DNA from: JAJPIG01 sp035531675
GTDB taxonomy: Bacteria > Desulfobacterota > Binatia > Binatales > Binataceae
Length of the DNA: 64,000 nucleotides
Direction: 5' to 3'
Assembly (NCBI GenBank): GCA_035531675.1
Contig: DATKSL010000033.1
Coordinates: forward strand, 1 to 64,000
Notes under the pieces: generated by a model
The model's input: only the letters and a program-made list of their open reading frames with translations
Told to the model about the DNA's origin: nothing
Databases searched by the model: none
Translations under genes and position numbers: made by a program
Shown here: one piece after another, positions 27,169 to 35,583 of the stretch
Layout: each line of letters starts with the position of its first letter
How positions within the stretch are numbered: position 1 is the first letter of the stretch

Positions 27169-29187
27169 TCAAAAATCCAGCTTGACGCCGGCGACGAAAT
27201 TCAGCGACGGAGACTTGAATCCCATCACTTCCGAGTAATTCCGATCGAACAGATTCTGGACCCGCGCGAACATCTCCTCGTTGCGCACCCGCCCCCATCG
27301 AACGCCGCCCTGGTAGGAGGCGACCGCGTCTAAGCGATGGTAGGCGACGTTGTTGCGAATCGACGCGGTGACGGGATCGATATCGGCACGATCGCCGACG
27401 AACAGGTAGTCGAGGCTGAGCGTGACCTGGTCGGCCGGGAGCCAGAGCCCGTGGCCGATGTACTGCAGCAGCCCGAAGGCCGATTTCTTCGGCACGCGCA
27501 CCGGCTCGATGGTCGGCGAGACGGCGACGTGGGTTTCGTCGATCCAGGTGAAATTGCCGCTCAGGGTCAAACCCGGCAACAGTCCCACGGTCGGGACGAA
27601 TTCGACGCCCTGCACGTCGACCCGCTCGGCATTGGCGGCCTGTGAGAAGATCGGCGGCGGCAGCGGCACCGCGACGATCAGGTTGTGCACGCGGCGCGAG
27701 AAGTAGGTCATCGTGATCGAGAAGTGCTCGCCGAAGGTCTTGGTCACGCCGCCGTCATACTCGCTGGAAATTTCCGGGCTCAGGTTGGGATTGCCGAAGA
27801 ACGGATAGAACAGCTCGTCGAAGGAGGGCGCTCGAAAGCCTTCGCTGTAGCTGCCGCGCAGGGTGAGGCCGTAGCGCGCCAGCGGAATCGACACCGCCCA
27901 CGACGAACTCTCCTCCTTGCCGAACTCGCTGTTGCCGTCGACGCGAAAACCGCCGGTGGCATTGATCAGGCCGTGCAGCAGCGAGGCCTCCTGCTCGACG
28001 TAGCCGGCGTACTCCTGGCGCCGGGAATGGAAGACGGTCGTCGATGTCGACCCGAAGCCGCTGAACTCGTCGAGCGAGCGCGCCCATCGATCCTTGAAAT
28101 CGAAACCCACCAGCGTGCGCACGTGGCGGGTCCAGGAATAGTCCGCCTCCCAGGTGGTGCCGCGGATCTCATCGGGGATGCGGTCGATCTCGGTGAACGG
28201 GTCGGCCGGGAAGGACGGCGCGTTGATTCGCAGGTCGTCGCGCACGAAATAGCTGCTGATGTTGGTCCGCAGCCGATCGCCGAAGCGATGGTCGACTTCG
28301 CCCTTGAAGAGCATGAACTCGTCGCGCTGATGGGCGGAGGGATCGATGGTTGGAATGAAGTTGGTGAGATTGGCGAGACTCACGTTGGAGCGGAAATAGC
28401 GGGCGAAGCCGCGCACCGCGGTATCGGCGGTCGGCTGGTAGTCGAGCCGCAAGGCGCCCGCCAGGTTGTCCGAACTGTCGTTGACCACGCGATAGCCGCT
28501 GGTCGAGTTGTACGAGAGCGAACCGGCATAGCCGAGCGCGCCGCTCGAGCCGCTGAGCGTCGCGACCTGGCGCTCGGTCGCGCGATTGCCGCCCTCCGAG
28601 GTGAACGTAAATTGCGGCGCGCCGTGGCCCTGCTCGGTGAGCAGGTTGACCACCCCGCCGATCGCCTGCGAGCCGTAGAGCGCCCCGCCGGCCCCGCGCA
28701 CCACCTCGACGCGGCTCAGCCCTTCGGTCGTGATATCGCTCAGATTGAAGCTGCCGGTCGCACCGCTGTTGACCTCGACCCCGTCGATCATGATGAGCGT
28801 CTGGGCCGCGGTCGCGCCGCGAATCGACACGTCGGTGACCGATCCCGGCGAGCCGCTCTGCGTCACCTGGACGCCCGGCACCTCGCGCAGGACGTCGCCG
28901 GCGTCGTAGATCTTCTGACTCTGGATTTGTTGCGAATCGATGACCGAAACGGTCGTCCCGATCTCGCTCAGCGGCTGGCGTATCCGGGTCGCCGTGACCA
29001 CTACCATCGGCAGAGTCTGAGCGCTCTGGCCGGAACTGTTTTTCGTCGCGCCAGGCGACGGTTGCGCAGTCGGAGTCGGAGTCGCCGAACTCGCTGCGGT
29101 TGCGGAACCGCTGTCGCAATCAGCCGCTCGGCCGCCGACCGTCAGCCATACCATCGCCACACAGAACAGCACACCTGCTCGCTTCAT
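27169..29187 (-). CDS. btuB: TonB-dependent outer-membrane receptor, BtuB-like (vitamin B12)
   Basis: About 672 aa: signal peptide (MKRAGVLFCVAMVWLTVGG), a low-complexity Thr/Ser/Pro stretch, then the TonB-box-like segment PMVVVTATR. The plug domain (TVSVIDSQQIQSQKIYDAGDVLREVPGV to ALYGSQAIGGVVNLL) and a 22-strand barrel follow, ending in LNFVAGVKLDF with the terminal Phe. The start at 29187 has GGGAGG 5 bp upstream. The cobalamin riboswitch directly ahead indicates cobalamin or a corrinoid as ligand. Periplasmic and inner-membrane B12 transporters are not in the window. Confidence 0.88.
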   Translation of the reverse strand: MKRAGVLFCVAMVWLTVGGRAADCDSGSATAASSATPTPTAQPSPGATKNSSGQSAQTLPMVVVTATRIRQPLSEIGTTVSVIDSQQIQSQKIYDAGDVLREVPGVQVTQSGSPGSVTDVSIRGATAAQTLIMIDGVEVNSGATGSFNLSDITTEGLSRVEVVRGAGGALYGSQAIGGVVNLLTEQGHGAPQFTFTSEGGNRATERQVATLSGSSGALGYAGSLSYNSTSGYRVVNDSSDNLAGALRLDYQPTADTAVRGFARYFRSNVSLANLTNFIPTIDPSAHQRDEFMLFKGEVDHRFGDRLRTNISSYFVRDDLRINAPSFPADPFTEIDRIPDEIRGTTWEADYSWTRHVRTLVGFDFKDRWARSLDEFSGFGSTSTTVFHSRRQEYAGYVEQEASLLHGLINATGGFRVDGNSEFGKEESSSWAVSIPLARYGLTLRGSYSEGFRAPSFDELFYPFFGNPNLSPEISSEYDGGVTKTFGEHFSITMTYFSRRVHNLIVAVPLPPPIFSQAANAERVDVQGVEFVPTVGLLPGLTLSGNFTWIDETHVAVSPTIEPVRVPKKSAFGLLQYIGHGLWLPADQVTLSLDYLFVGDRADIDPVTASIRNNVAYHRLDAVASYQGGVRWGRVRNEEMFARVQNLFDRNYSEVMGFKSPSLNFVAGVKLDF

Positions 29188-29294
29188 AGCCTCCCTCGCG
29201 GTAGGCGCGAGCCTCACGCGAGCAGGTGGAATCAGGCGTGCAGGTCCGAGTTCCGATCCAGATCAGAGCTCAGGTGAACCAAGCCCGAAGCCGC

Positions 29295-29470
29295 CTTCCC
29301 CGCGGAAGGTCAACGCCAGTATCACCCGGCCGGTCTCCTGGCTTGGGGGTGGTAACCTTGGGCCCGCCTTCCCGCTTGCGCAGTGGCCTATTGGACCCTC
29401 GTTCCCCCGTACAGTTGCGGGGCAGCGCCGGACTCTAACCGGCTTCCCGTACACCGAGTGTGACCGAGAT
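29295..29470 (-). promoter_or_regulatory. Cobalamin (B12) riboswitch
   Basis: On the minus strand the leader carries GGGAAGCCGGT, AGTCCGGCGCTGCCCCGCAACTGT, and the B12 box AGCCAGGAGACCGGCC at 29328-29343. These are the conserved core elements of cobalamin riboswitches, in the right order and spacing. It ends about 110 bp before the btuB start and should reduce its expression when adenosyl- or methylcobalamin is abundant. Outer limits are approximate. Confidence 0.95.
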
Positions 29471-29518
29471 TTTTATTCCCGCGGTGGCGGCTGAGTCAAG
29501 AGCGATCAGAGGACGCGA

Positions 29519-29559
29519 GAGCAACCGCGTTTCACCGCATACCGGAAACGCGGTCGCTC
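29519..29559 (-). terminator. Long hairpin downstream of tpx
   Basis: GAGCAACCGCGTTTC (29519-29533) pairs with GAAACGCGGTCGCTC (29545-29559) with one mismatch around an 11-nt loop. It begins about 20 bp after the tpx stop codon and just upstream of the riboswitch. No T-run follows, so it may block or stabilise RNA rather than act as a classical intrinsic terminator. Confidence 0.5.
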
Positions 29560-29577
29560 CCGCCCTGGCCAGCCTGA

Positions 29578-30099
29578 TCAGGCCGCGGCCTTGCGCGCGG
29601 CCGCGAGCGCCGCTTCGTAGTCGGGATGGTTGGCGATTTCCTTGACGTACTCGGCATGGACCACGTTGTCATTGCGATCGAGCACGAACACGGCGCGGGT
29701 CAGCAGATGCAGTTCCTTGATCAATGCGCCGTACTTCTGACCAAACTCGGCGCCGCGCCAGTCGCTGAGCGTGGTGACCTTGTCGACGCCCGCCGCGCCG
29801 CACCATCGCGCCTGCGCGAACGGCAAATCCATCGAGATCGTCAGAATCTGCACGTCGCCGGGCAGCTTGGCCGCCTCTTCGTTGAAACGCCGCGTCTCAG
29901 CGTCACAGACCGGGGTATCGATCGAGGGGATGCTCGCGATGATCTTGACCTTGCCCTTGAACTGGTCGAGTCCGACCGGTGCCATGCCCTTGCCGACGCT
30001 GCTGAAGCCGGGCGCCTTTTGTCCGGCTTTCAACTCCGGCCCGACCAGCGTCATCGGATTGCCGCGCATCGTAACTGCTGCCTTACGCTCTTCAGCCAT
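29578..30099 (-). CDS. tpx: Thiol peroxidase (2-Cys peroxiredoxin)
   Basis: The 173-aa peroxiredoxin reduces hydrogen and lipid peroxides using thioredoxin. The peroxidatic Cys65 lies in PSIDTPVCDAETRRF and the resolving Cys100 in FAQARWCGAAG, the Tpx/BCP arrangement. The N-terminus TMRGNPMTLVG is typical of Tpx. AAGGAG precedes the ATG. Its likely electron donor, thioredoxin, is encoded at 1932. Confidence 0.95.
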   Translation of the reverse strand: MAEERKAAVTMRGNPMTLVGPELKAGQKAPGFSSVGKGMAPVGLDQFKGKVKIIASIPSIDTPVCDAETRRFNEEAAKLPGDVQILTISMDLPFAQARWCGAAGVDKVTTLSDWRGAEFGQKYGALIKELHLLTRAVFVLDRNDNVVHAEYVKEIANHPDYEAALAAARKAAA

Positions 30100-30256
30100 T
30101 GGATTTGCTTCTCCTTGGAATTGTTGGGTGAGAGACTGACTCTAGTCGCAAGCGGCGCCACGGTAAACATTTCGCGCTGCTGACTTCCCGCGAGCCAGCG
30201 ACTAAAATGGATGTTTGCCGCCTTTACGAACCATCGATAAAGCTGCAGGAAGTGAT

Positions 30257-30916
30257 ATGCGGGGCACAGGACGGCGATCCTCATCGATACTCAACGGGTC
30301 CGGGACCGGCGATCGAGAACGGCGTAATTCCGGCAGCGGGCGCATCCGCCTGCCCGTCGGCAAGCCGCTGGTTGCGGTTTTTGGCAGCTCGGCGGCGCGC
30401 CCCGGCGACGGTCTCTACGAGCAGGGCTATCGGATGGGCGAACTGCTGGGCCATGCCGGTTTCAACATGATGACCGGCGGCTACACGGGGCTGATGGAGG
30501 CGGCGAGCCGCGGCGCTCATCAGGCCGGCGCCCACGTGGTCGGAGTCACGCTCGATCGTTTCGAGGGCAAGCCCAATAGCTACGTGATAGATGAAATTCC
30601 GACCGCGAGCTTTTGCGGCCGCTTCCGATGGTTGATCGGCCGGGCCGACGCCTATGTCGCGCTGCGCGGCGGGATGGGCACGCTGGCGGAAGTCAGCTTC
30701 GCCTGGCAGGAGCTGGCGGTCGGGATGATCGCGCCGCGTCCGCTGCTGCTGGTCGGGCCGGCGTGGCGCGCAATCGTCACGAGCTGGCTTGAGAACTGCA
30801 CCACCGCAGCCGAAAAATACGCCGTCATGACATTGGTCGATAGCCCCGAAGAGGCCTGCGCCGCACTGTCAGAGTTCTTCGCCGGCCATCCGGTTGCGCC
30901 GCGTGCGGCGCGCTGA
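30257..30916 (+). CDS. LOG-family / TIGR00725-type nucleotide-binding protein
   Basis: About 219 aa with a Rossmann-like fold. KPLVAVFGSSAARPGD is the nucleotide-binding start, and GFNMMTGGYTGLMEAASRGA and LRGGMGTLAEVSFAWQE match the LOG/lysine-decarboxylase-like family. The usual PGGxGTxxE reads RGGMGTLAE here. LOG proteins hydrolyse nucleotide monophosphates (cytokinin riboside 5'-monophosphate in plants); bacterial roles vary. The ATG at 30257 has AGGAAG 4 bp upstream. It ends 7 bp before the convergent selenoprotein gene. Confidence 0.75.
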   Translation: MRGTGRRSSSILNGSGTGDRERRNSGSGRIRLPVGKPLVAVFGSSAARPGDGLYEQGYRMGELLGHAGFNMMTGGYTGLMEAASRGAHQAGAHVVGVTLDRFEGKPNSYVIDEIPTASFCGRFRWLIGRADAYVALRGGMGTLAEVSFAWQELAVGMIAPRPLLLVGPAWRAIVTSWLENCTTAAEKYAVMTLVDSPEEACAALSEFFAGHPVAPRAAR

Positions 30917-30923
30917 ACCGGGG

Positions 30924-31772
30924 TCAACTCGACGCGAAGCGGGCGCGGCGCTCCGCCTCGATACGCTCGGCCTCCTCACGGCCCGGCTGGCGCGGCATGA
31001 ATCCCGGCCGATAGTCGCGCTCCTCCCAGCCGTGGTCGGTGGAATCCCATACGTACGGCAGTTTGACGATCGTGCCCGGCGCGTTGATCGATTCAAAGGC
31101 GCCGAGCGCATCACGGATGATCGCGCGCTGCAGCTCGGGATCGTCGGGCTTGCCGGTCTGATGGCCGAGTGGGAAATTCACGAACACCGCGCGCGGCGGC
31201 TTGACCGCCTGCGTGATATCGAGCGCCGAGGTCATCGTCAGGGTTGGAATCCCGGCTTCCTCGACCACGCGTGCGATCAGTCCCACGGACTGATGGCATA
31301 CGGGTCAGGCGGGAACCTGGTAGAACGCGTCGGCGTGCGCCGCCTTGAGTTCCGCGACGATAGTGGGCGCCAGCTCCTCGCGGACCTTGCGCGCCGAGTA
31401 GATGCCGCCCATGAAGCTGAAGGCCGGGTCGACCAGTTCGCCGATGATTCCCGCGCGCTCGAACTCGCGCAGCCGCTCGAGCGGAAAGACGCAATTGGGA
31501 TCGCGCGCCGCGTCGGCGGTCGGGTAGCCGAAGTGCCAGATGGCAAGCTCGTCGCGCCGCGCGTGCTTCGGGATGCGCCGGTACGAGGCGTCCTCGCGAT
31601 GGAAGCGGGGCTGATCGCGATAGAGAATGCCGCCCGAGCTCATCAGCGCCAGCCGGCATTGGGCGAGCGGGCGGGCCAGCGGCGTCCACGGGATGCCGTC
31701 GTTGACCACCCATCGATAGGGTTCGTACTGGCTGTAGAGTTCGCGCGTCCGCGGTATGTAGTCGATAGGCAT
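30924..31772 (-). CDS. GrdB/PrdB-like reductase, predicted selenoprotein (in-frame UGA)
   Basis: One frame from the ATG at 31772 (GGAG upstream) to 30924, read through a single TGA at 31305-31307, gives 282 aa. The N-terminal half matches the glycine/sarcosine/betaine/D-proline reductase B family (LMSSGGILYRDQP, NCVFPLERLREFE, FSFMGGIYS). The TGA is in QVPA-U-PVCHQSVGLIARVVEEAGIPT, where Cys-containing homologues have a UxxC-type redox pair. A bacterial SECIS-like hairpin follows the TGA. Readthrough needs SelB and Sec-tRNA; selC is in the window. A simple nonsense mutation is the main alternative. The substrate is unknown, since no grdA, grdC or grdE partner is near. Confidence 0.85.
31276..31307 (-). 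promoter_or_regulatory. Sec UGA codon with bacterial SECIS element
   Basis: The UGA codon is at 31307-31305. After 10 nt (CCCGTATGCC) comes ATCAGTCC (31294-31287), a GTG loop (31286-31284), and GGACTGAT (31283-31276): a perfect 8-bp stem. The apical loop begins 18 nt after the UGA, within the range for SelB-bound bacterial SECIS elements, and contains the G and U typical of such loops. Confidence 0.85.
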
Positions 31773-31915
31773 CTCGGCGTTGCTCCGTGCGGTTGAGCCT
31801 TCAAGCCTGGCCACCAAGCTTTCCGGGGTCTCGATTCCGGGCCGCTGGCGTCAGCACCCGCGCGATTGGACAATAGTATAAAGCTTCACATCTTGCACCT
31901 GCGCTGGAGCAAACG

Positions 31916-33712
31916 ATGGCACTACGAATCGAGGATTACGCACTGATTGGCAACACCCTGACGAGTGCCCTGGTGGGGCGTGACGGTTCGATCGACTGGC
32001 TATGCATGCCGCGTTTCGACTCGGGCGCCTGCTTTGCCGCGCTACTCGGGGGACCGCAGAACGGGCGCTGGCTGCTCGCACCGGACGGCGAAATTCTCGG
32101 CACTCGGCGATCCTATCGCGGCGACACGCTGATCCTCGAGACCGAATTTCGCACCGCCGATGGAGTGGTTGCGATTATCGATTTCATGCCGCTTGCCGAG
32201 CACGGCGAGCATGTCGATGTGGTCCGGATTGTCGAGGGTCGCCGCGGCGCCGTGCCGATGAAGATGGAACTCAGCCTGCGCTTCGACTACGGCAATGCCA
32301 TCCCGTGGGTGGTGCGGCGCGATTACGGATTGCGCGCCATCGCGGGTCCCGACGCGGTCGTGCTGCGCACCCCGGCGCGGTTGCATGGCAAAGACTTCAC
32401 CACCGTCGCCCACTTCACGGTCAGCGAGGGCCAGTCAATCCCTTTCACCATCACCTGGTACCGGTCGCATCTGCCGGAGCCCCCCGGCCGTCAGCCGCGT
32501 CGACTGCTGGATGAAACCGACCGCTACTGGACCGCCTGGTCGGCGCGCTGCTCCTACCATGGACCATGGCGCGACATCGTGATGCGTTCGCTCATCACTC
32601 TCAAGGCGTTGACCTACGGGCCGACCGGCGGAATCGTGGCGGCGCCGACCACGGCGCTGCCCGAACAGCTCGGCGGCGTGCGCAACTGGGATTACCGGTT
32701 CTGCTGGCTGCGCGACGCGACCTTCACACTCTATGCGCTGATGTCGTCGGGCTACACTGACGAAGCCCGCGCCTGGCGCGAGTGGCTGCTACGCTCAGTC
32801 GCCGGCCATCCGCAGGAACTTCAGATGCTCTATGGAATCGCCGGCGAGCGGCGGCTCACCGAGCTCGAATTGGATTGGCTCGACGGTTACGGGGGCAGCC
32901 GCCCGGTACGAATCGGCAATGCTGCGCACGCGCAGTTCCAGCTCGACGTGTGGGGTGAGGTGATGGACGTGCTGCACCTCGAACGCCGGCACTCGATCGC
33001 GCATGGCGAAGAGACCTGGAACCTGCAGCTCGCGCTGATGGACTTTCTCGAAGGCGCCTGGGACAAGCCCGATAATGGAATCTGGGAGGTGCGCGGTCCG
33101 CTGCGTCATTTCACGCATTCGAAGGTGATGGCATGGGTGGCGTTCGATCGCGCCGTCAAGGCGGTCGAGATGTTCGGCCTGGAGGGTCCGGTCGAACGAT
33201 GGCGCGGGCTGCGCGACCGGGTTCGCGCCGACGTGATGCAGTCGGGGTTCAGTCGCGAGCGCCAGGCCTTCGTTCAGTACTTCGGCGCCGACAGTCTCGA
33301 TGCGTCGCTGCTGATGATGCCGCTGGTCGGATTCATTCCCGCCACCGACCCGCGCATGCTTTCGACAGTTGCGGCGATCGAACGGGAGTTGACTCATGAC
33401 GGCTTCGTCAAACGCTATGCGACCCAGGAAAGCGTCGAGCATCTGCCGCCCGGAGAGGGCGCGTTTCTGCCCTGCAGCTTCTGGCTGGCGGACAACCTGG
33501 CGCTGGCGGGCCACGAAACCAAGGCGCGCGCAATGTTCGAACGACTGCTCTCATTATGCAACGACGTCGGCTTGATTGCCGAAGAGTACGATCCCGAATT
33601 GAAACGTCTGCTGGGCAATTTCCCGCAAGCCTTCACGCACGTCTCGCTGATCAATTCAGCCTGCAACCTGAGCCTCGCGCGCGGCCCGGCTCATCACCGC
33701 GCCGCCTCCTAG
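31916..33712 (+). CDS. Glycoside hydrolase family 15 protein (trehalase/glucoamylase-like)
   Basis: The 598-aa product has an N-terminal beta-sandwich domain (IEDYALIGNTLTSALVGRDGSIDWLCMPRFDS) and an alpha/alpha-barrel catalytic domain. The probable acid and base glutamates are in KPDNGIWEVRG and PPGEGAFLPCSFWLADNLAL; LGGVRNWDYRFCWLRDATFTLYAL is another family block. Bacterial members of this type hydrolyse trehalose or alpha-glucans. There is no signal peptide, so it is likely cytosolic. It diverges from the selenoprotein gene. Confidence 0.9.
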   Translation: MALRIEDYALIGNTLTSALVGRDGSIDWLCMPRFDSGACFAALLGGPQNGRWLLAPDGEILGTRRSYRGDTLILETEFRTADGVVAIIDFMPLAEHGEHVDVVRIVEGRRGAVPMKMELSLRFDYGNAIPWVVRRDYGLRAIAGPDAVVLRTPARLHGKDFTTVAHFTVSEGQSIPFTITWYRSHLPEPPGRQPRRLLDETDRYWTAWSARCSYHGPWRDIVMRSLITLKALTYGPTGGIVAAPTTALPEQLGGVRNWDYRFCWLRDATFTLYALMSSGYTDEARAWREWLLRSVAGHPQELQMLYGIAGERRLTELELDWLDGYGGSRPVRIGNAAHAQFQLDVWGEVMDVLHLERRHSIAHGEETWNLQLALMDFLEGAWDKPDNGIWEVRGPLRHFTHSKVMAWVAFDRAVKAVEMFGLEGPVERWRGLRDRVRADVMQSGFSRERQAFVQYFGADSLDASLLMMPLVGFIPATDPRMLSTVAAIERELTHDGFVKRYATQESVEHLPPGEGAFLPCSFWLADNLALAGHETKARAMFERLLSLCNDVGLIAEEYDPELKRLLGNFPQAFTHVSLINSACNLSLARGPAHHRAAS

Positions 33713-33756
33713 CCGGCGGCGTCGGCTGGGAGTTGCCGTCGAATCGCGCCCCGTTG

Positions 33757-33933
33757 CTAGGCCACCTTTTTGAAGCCATCCGCATGGCGGAAATCATCCA
33801 CCCGGTTCGCACCCGGCGTCTGACGCGGAGCGCGCTCGACTGAGAGGCCTGACACATACCAATTAGCCAGCGCGAGCACTGCCAGAGCGCCGAACGCGAT
33901 CATCGAAATCGGAAACGATGGTAAAAATGTCAT
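33757..33933 (-). CDS. Small single-span membrane protein
   Basis: A 58-aa product with one hydrophobic helix near the N-terminus (PISMIAFGALAVLALANWYVSG) and a basic/polar tail (RAPRQTPGANRVDDFRHADG). A strong GGAGGT lies 6 bp before the ATG at 33933, the best evidence that it is translated. I recognise no family. Confidence 0.5.
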   Translation of the reverse strand: MTFLPSFPISMIAFGALAVLALANWYVSGLSVERAPRQTPGANRVDDFRHADGFKKVA

Positions 33934-34140
33934 GGCGTTACCTCCGTTAAGCCACTGGTAATCCGCAAGAGGGATGCCAGCAAAAAAGGTCGGCGAACTC
34001 GACCGCGTCACAAATTCCTAATCGGCAGAATGCGAAAGACCGACATTTTGCGAAGCATGGTGACGCTCGCGAAGCGGGCAGAACTGATAAATGGCAATCG
34101 GTAACCGGCCGGATTCAAGCTAGCGCCGGGTTGGCGCGCC

Positions 34141-34161
34141 CGTTGCAACCCCGTTGCAACG
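34141..34161. promoter_or_regulatory. Tandem palindromic operator-like site
   Basis: CGTTGCAAC occurs at 34141-34149 and 34152-34160, 11 bp apart, or one helical turn. GTTGCAAC is self-complementary and the pair is also symmetric as a whole. It lies about 30-50 bp upstream of the LLM monooxygenase ATG, so a dimeric regulator may bind here. Confidence 0.5.
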
Positions 34162-34190
34162 AGGACGGCCAACGTGGATAAGAGGTGAAC

Positions 34191-35540
34191 ATGAGCGGCT
34201 CACGTCAATTGCGTCTTGGCGCTTTCATGCGACCGGTGAGTATCCATACCGGTGCGTGGCGCTACCCGGGCGCCTTTCCTGATGCGAACTTCAACTTCGG
34301 GCACCTGAAACGCTTCGCGCAGACGCTCGAGCGCGGACGCTTCGACGCGTTCTTCATGGCCGATCATCTGGCGGTGCTGAATATGCCGATGGAGGCGCTC
34401 AAGCGCAGCGCCACCGTGACCTCGTTCGATCCGCTGACGCTGCTGCCGGCGCTGGCCGCGGTGACCGATCATCTCGGCCTGATCGCGACGGCCTCCACGA
34501 CCTACAACGACCCCTATCATGTCGCCCGGAAATTCGCCTCGCTCGACTACATCAGCGGTGGCCGCGCCGGCTGGAACCTGGTCACCACTTCCAACCCTGA
34601 TGCGGCGCGCAACTTCGGATTTGAAGAGCATCTCGAACACGCCGAGCGCTATCGGCGGGCACGCGAGTTTTTCGACGTCGTCACGGGGCTATGGGATAGC
34701 TGGGCGGATGATGCTTTCATCCGCGACGTCGAGGGCGGCGTCTTTTTCGATCCCGACAAGCTGCACATCCTGAATCATAAGGGGCCGTATTTCTCGGTCC
34801 GCGGACCGCTCAATATCGCCCGACCGATCCAGGGCTGGCCCGTGATCGTGCAGGCCGGAGCTTCCGAGGCCGGCCGTCAGATCGCGGCCGAAACGGCGGA
34901 GGCGGTCTTCACCGGCCTGGGGACGCTGGCCGAGGGCCAACGCTTTTACGCCGACGTGAAGGGGCGCATGGAGAAGCTCGGACGGCCGCGCGACCATCTG
35001 AAAATTTTGCCGGGTGCGTTCGTGGTGGTGGGAGAAACGCTCGCCGAGGCGCAAAAGAAACGGGCGCTGCTGGACAGCCTGGTCCATTATGAAAGCGGCA
35101 TCGCTTCGCTGTCGATCGCGCTCGGCTGCGACGCATCGATCTTCGATCCCGACGGTCCCCTGCCCGAGATTCCCGAGAGCAACGCGAGCAAGAGCGGACG
35201 GGAGCGGATGGTCGAGATGGCGAAGCGCGAAAATCTGACCGTGCGGCAACTCGCGCAGCGCGTCGGCGGCTTTGCCGGGCTGGCGATGGTCGGCACGCCG
35301 GCCATGATCGCCGATCAGATGGAGGAGTGGCTGGTCACCGAGGGCTCCGACGGGTTCAACGTCATGTTCCCGTATCTGCCGGGCGGACTCGATGATTTCG
35401 TCGATCGCGTGGTGCCCGAATTGCAGCGCCGCGGCCTGTTCCGGCGCGAATACGAAGGGACCACGCTGCGCGAAAATCTTGGCCTGCCGCGCCCGGAGAA
35501 CCGCTTCTTCTGTAATCGTCGAACCGCACGCACCGGATGA
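34191..35540 (+). CDS. LLM-class FMN-dependent monooxygenase, NtaA/SnaA/DszA type
   Basis: The 449-aa luciferase-fold protein has the N-terminal GAWRYPGAFPDANFNFGHL and RFDAFFMADHL segments of the nitrilotriacetate/dibenzothiophene-sulfone monooxygenase branch. It also has LDYISGGRAGWNLVTTSNPDAARNFG near residue 120, a diagnostic motif. These enzymes use FMNH2 from a separate reductase; none is adjacent. The ATG at 34191 has AGAGGTG upstream. The gene converges with a Rieske oxygenase gene. Confidence 0.9.
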   Translation: MSGSRQLRLGAFMRPVSIHTGAWRYPGAFPDANFNFGHLKRFAQTLERGRFDAFFMADHLAVLNMPMEALKRSATVTSFDPLTLLPALAAVTDHLGLIATASTTYNDPYHVARKFASLDYISGGRAGWNLVTTSNPDAARNFGFEEHLEHAERYRRAREFFDVVTGLWDSWADDAFIRDVEGGVFFDPDKLHILNHKGPYFSVRGPLNIARPIQGWPVIVQAGASEAGRQIAAETAEAVFTGLGTLAEGQRFYADVKGRMEKLGRPRDHLKILPGAFVVVGETLAEAQKKRALLDSLVHYESGIASLSIALGCDASIFDPDGPLPEIPESNASKSGRERMVEMAKRENLTVRQLAQRVGGFAGLAMVGTPAMIADQMEEWLVTEGSDGFNVMFPYLPGGLDDFVDRVVPELQRRGLFRREYEGTTLRENLGLPRPENRFFCNRRTARTG

Positions 35541-35583
35541 CAAGCTCGACGCTACGGCCGCGCGCGGCCTGCGCCGACGCTGG

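Noticed and set aside
27685..29277. Long plus-strand frame opposite btuB
   Set aside because: It is a shadow of the TonB-dependent receptor, with composition typical of antisense reading.
29226..29438. Plus-strand ORF over the riboswitch
   Set aside because: It overlaps a structured B12 RNA on the opposite strand and has no protein features.
31305..31307. TGA at 31305 as an ordinary nonsense mutation splitting one gene into two
   Set aside because: The TGA replaces a redox Cys, a SECIS-like hairpin follows at the right distance, the frame is otherwise intact, and tRNA-Sec is present. A nonsense mutation remains possible but is less likely.
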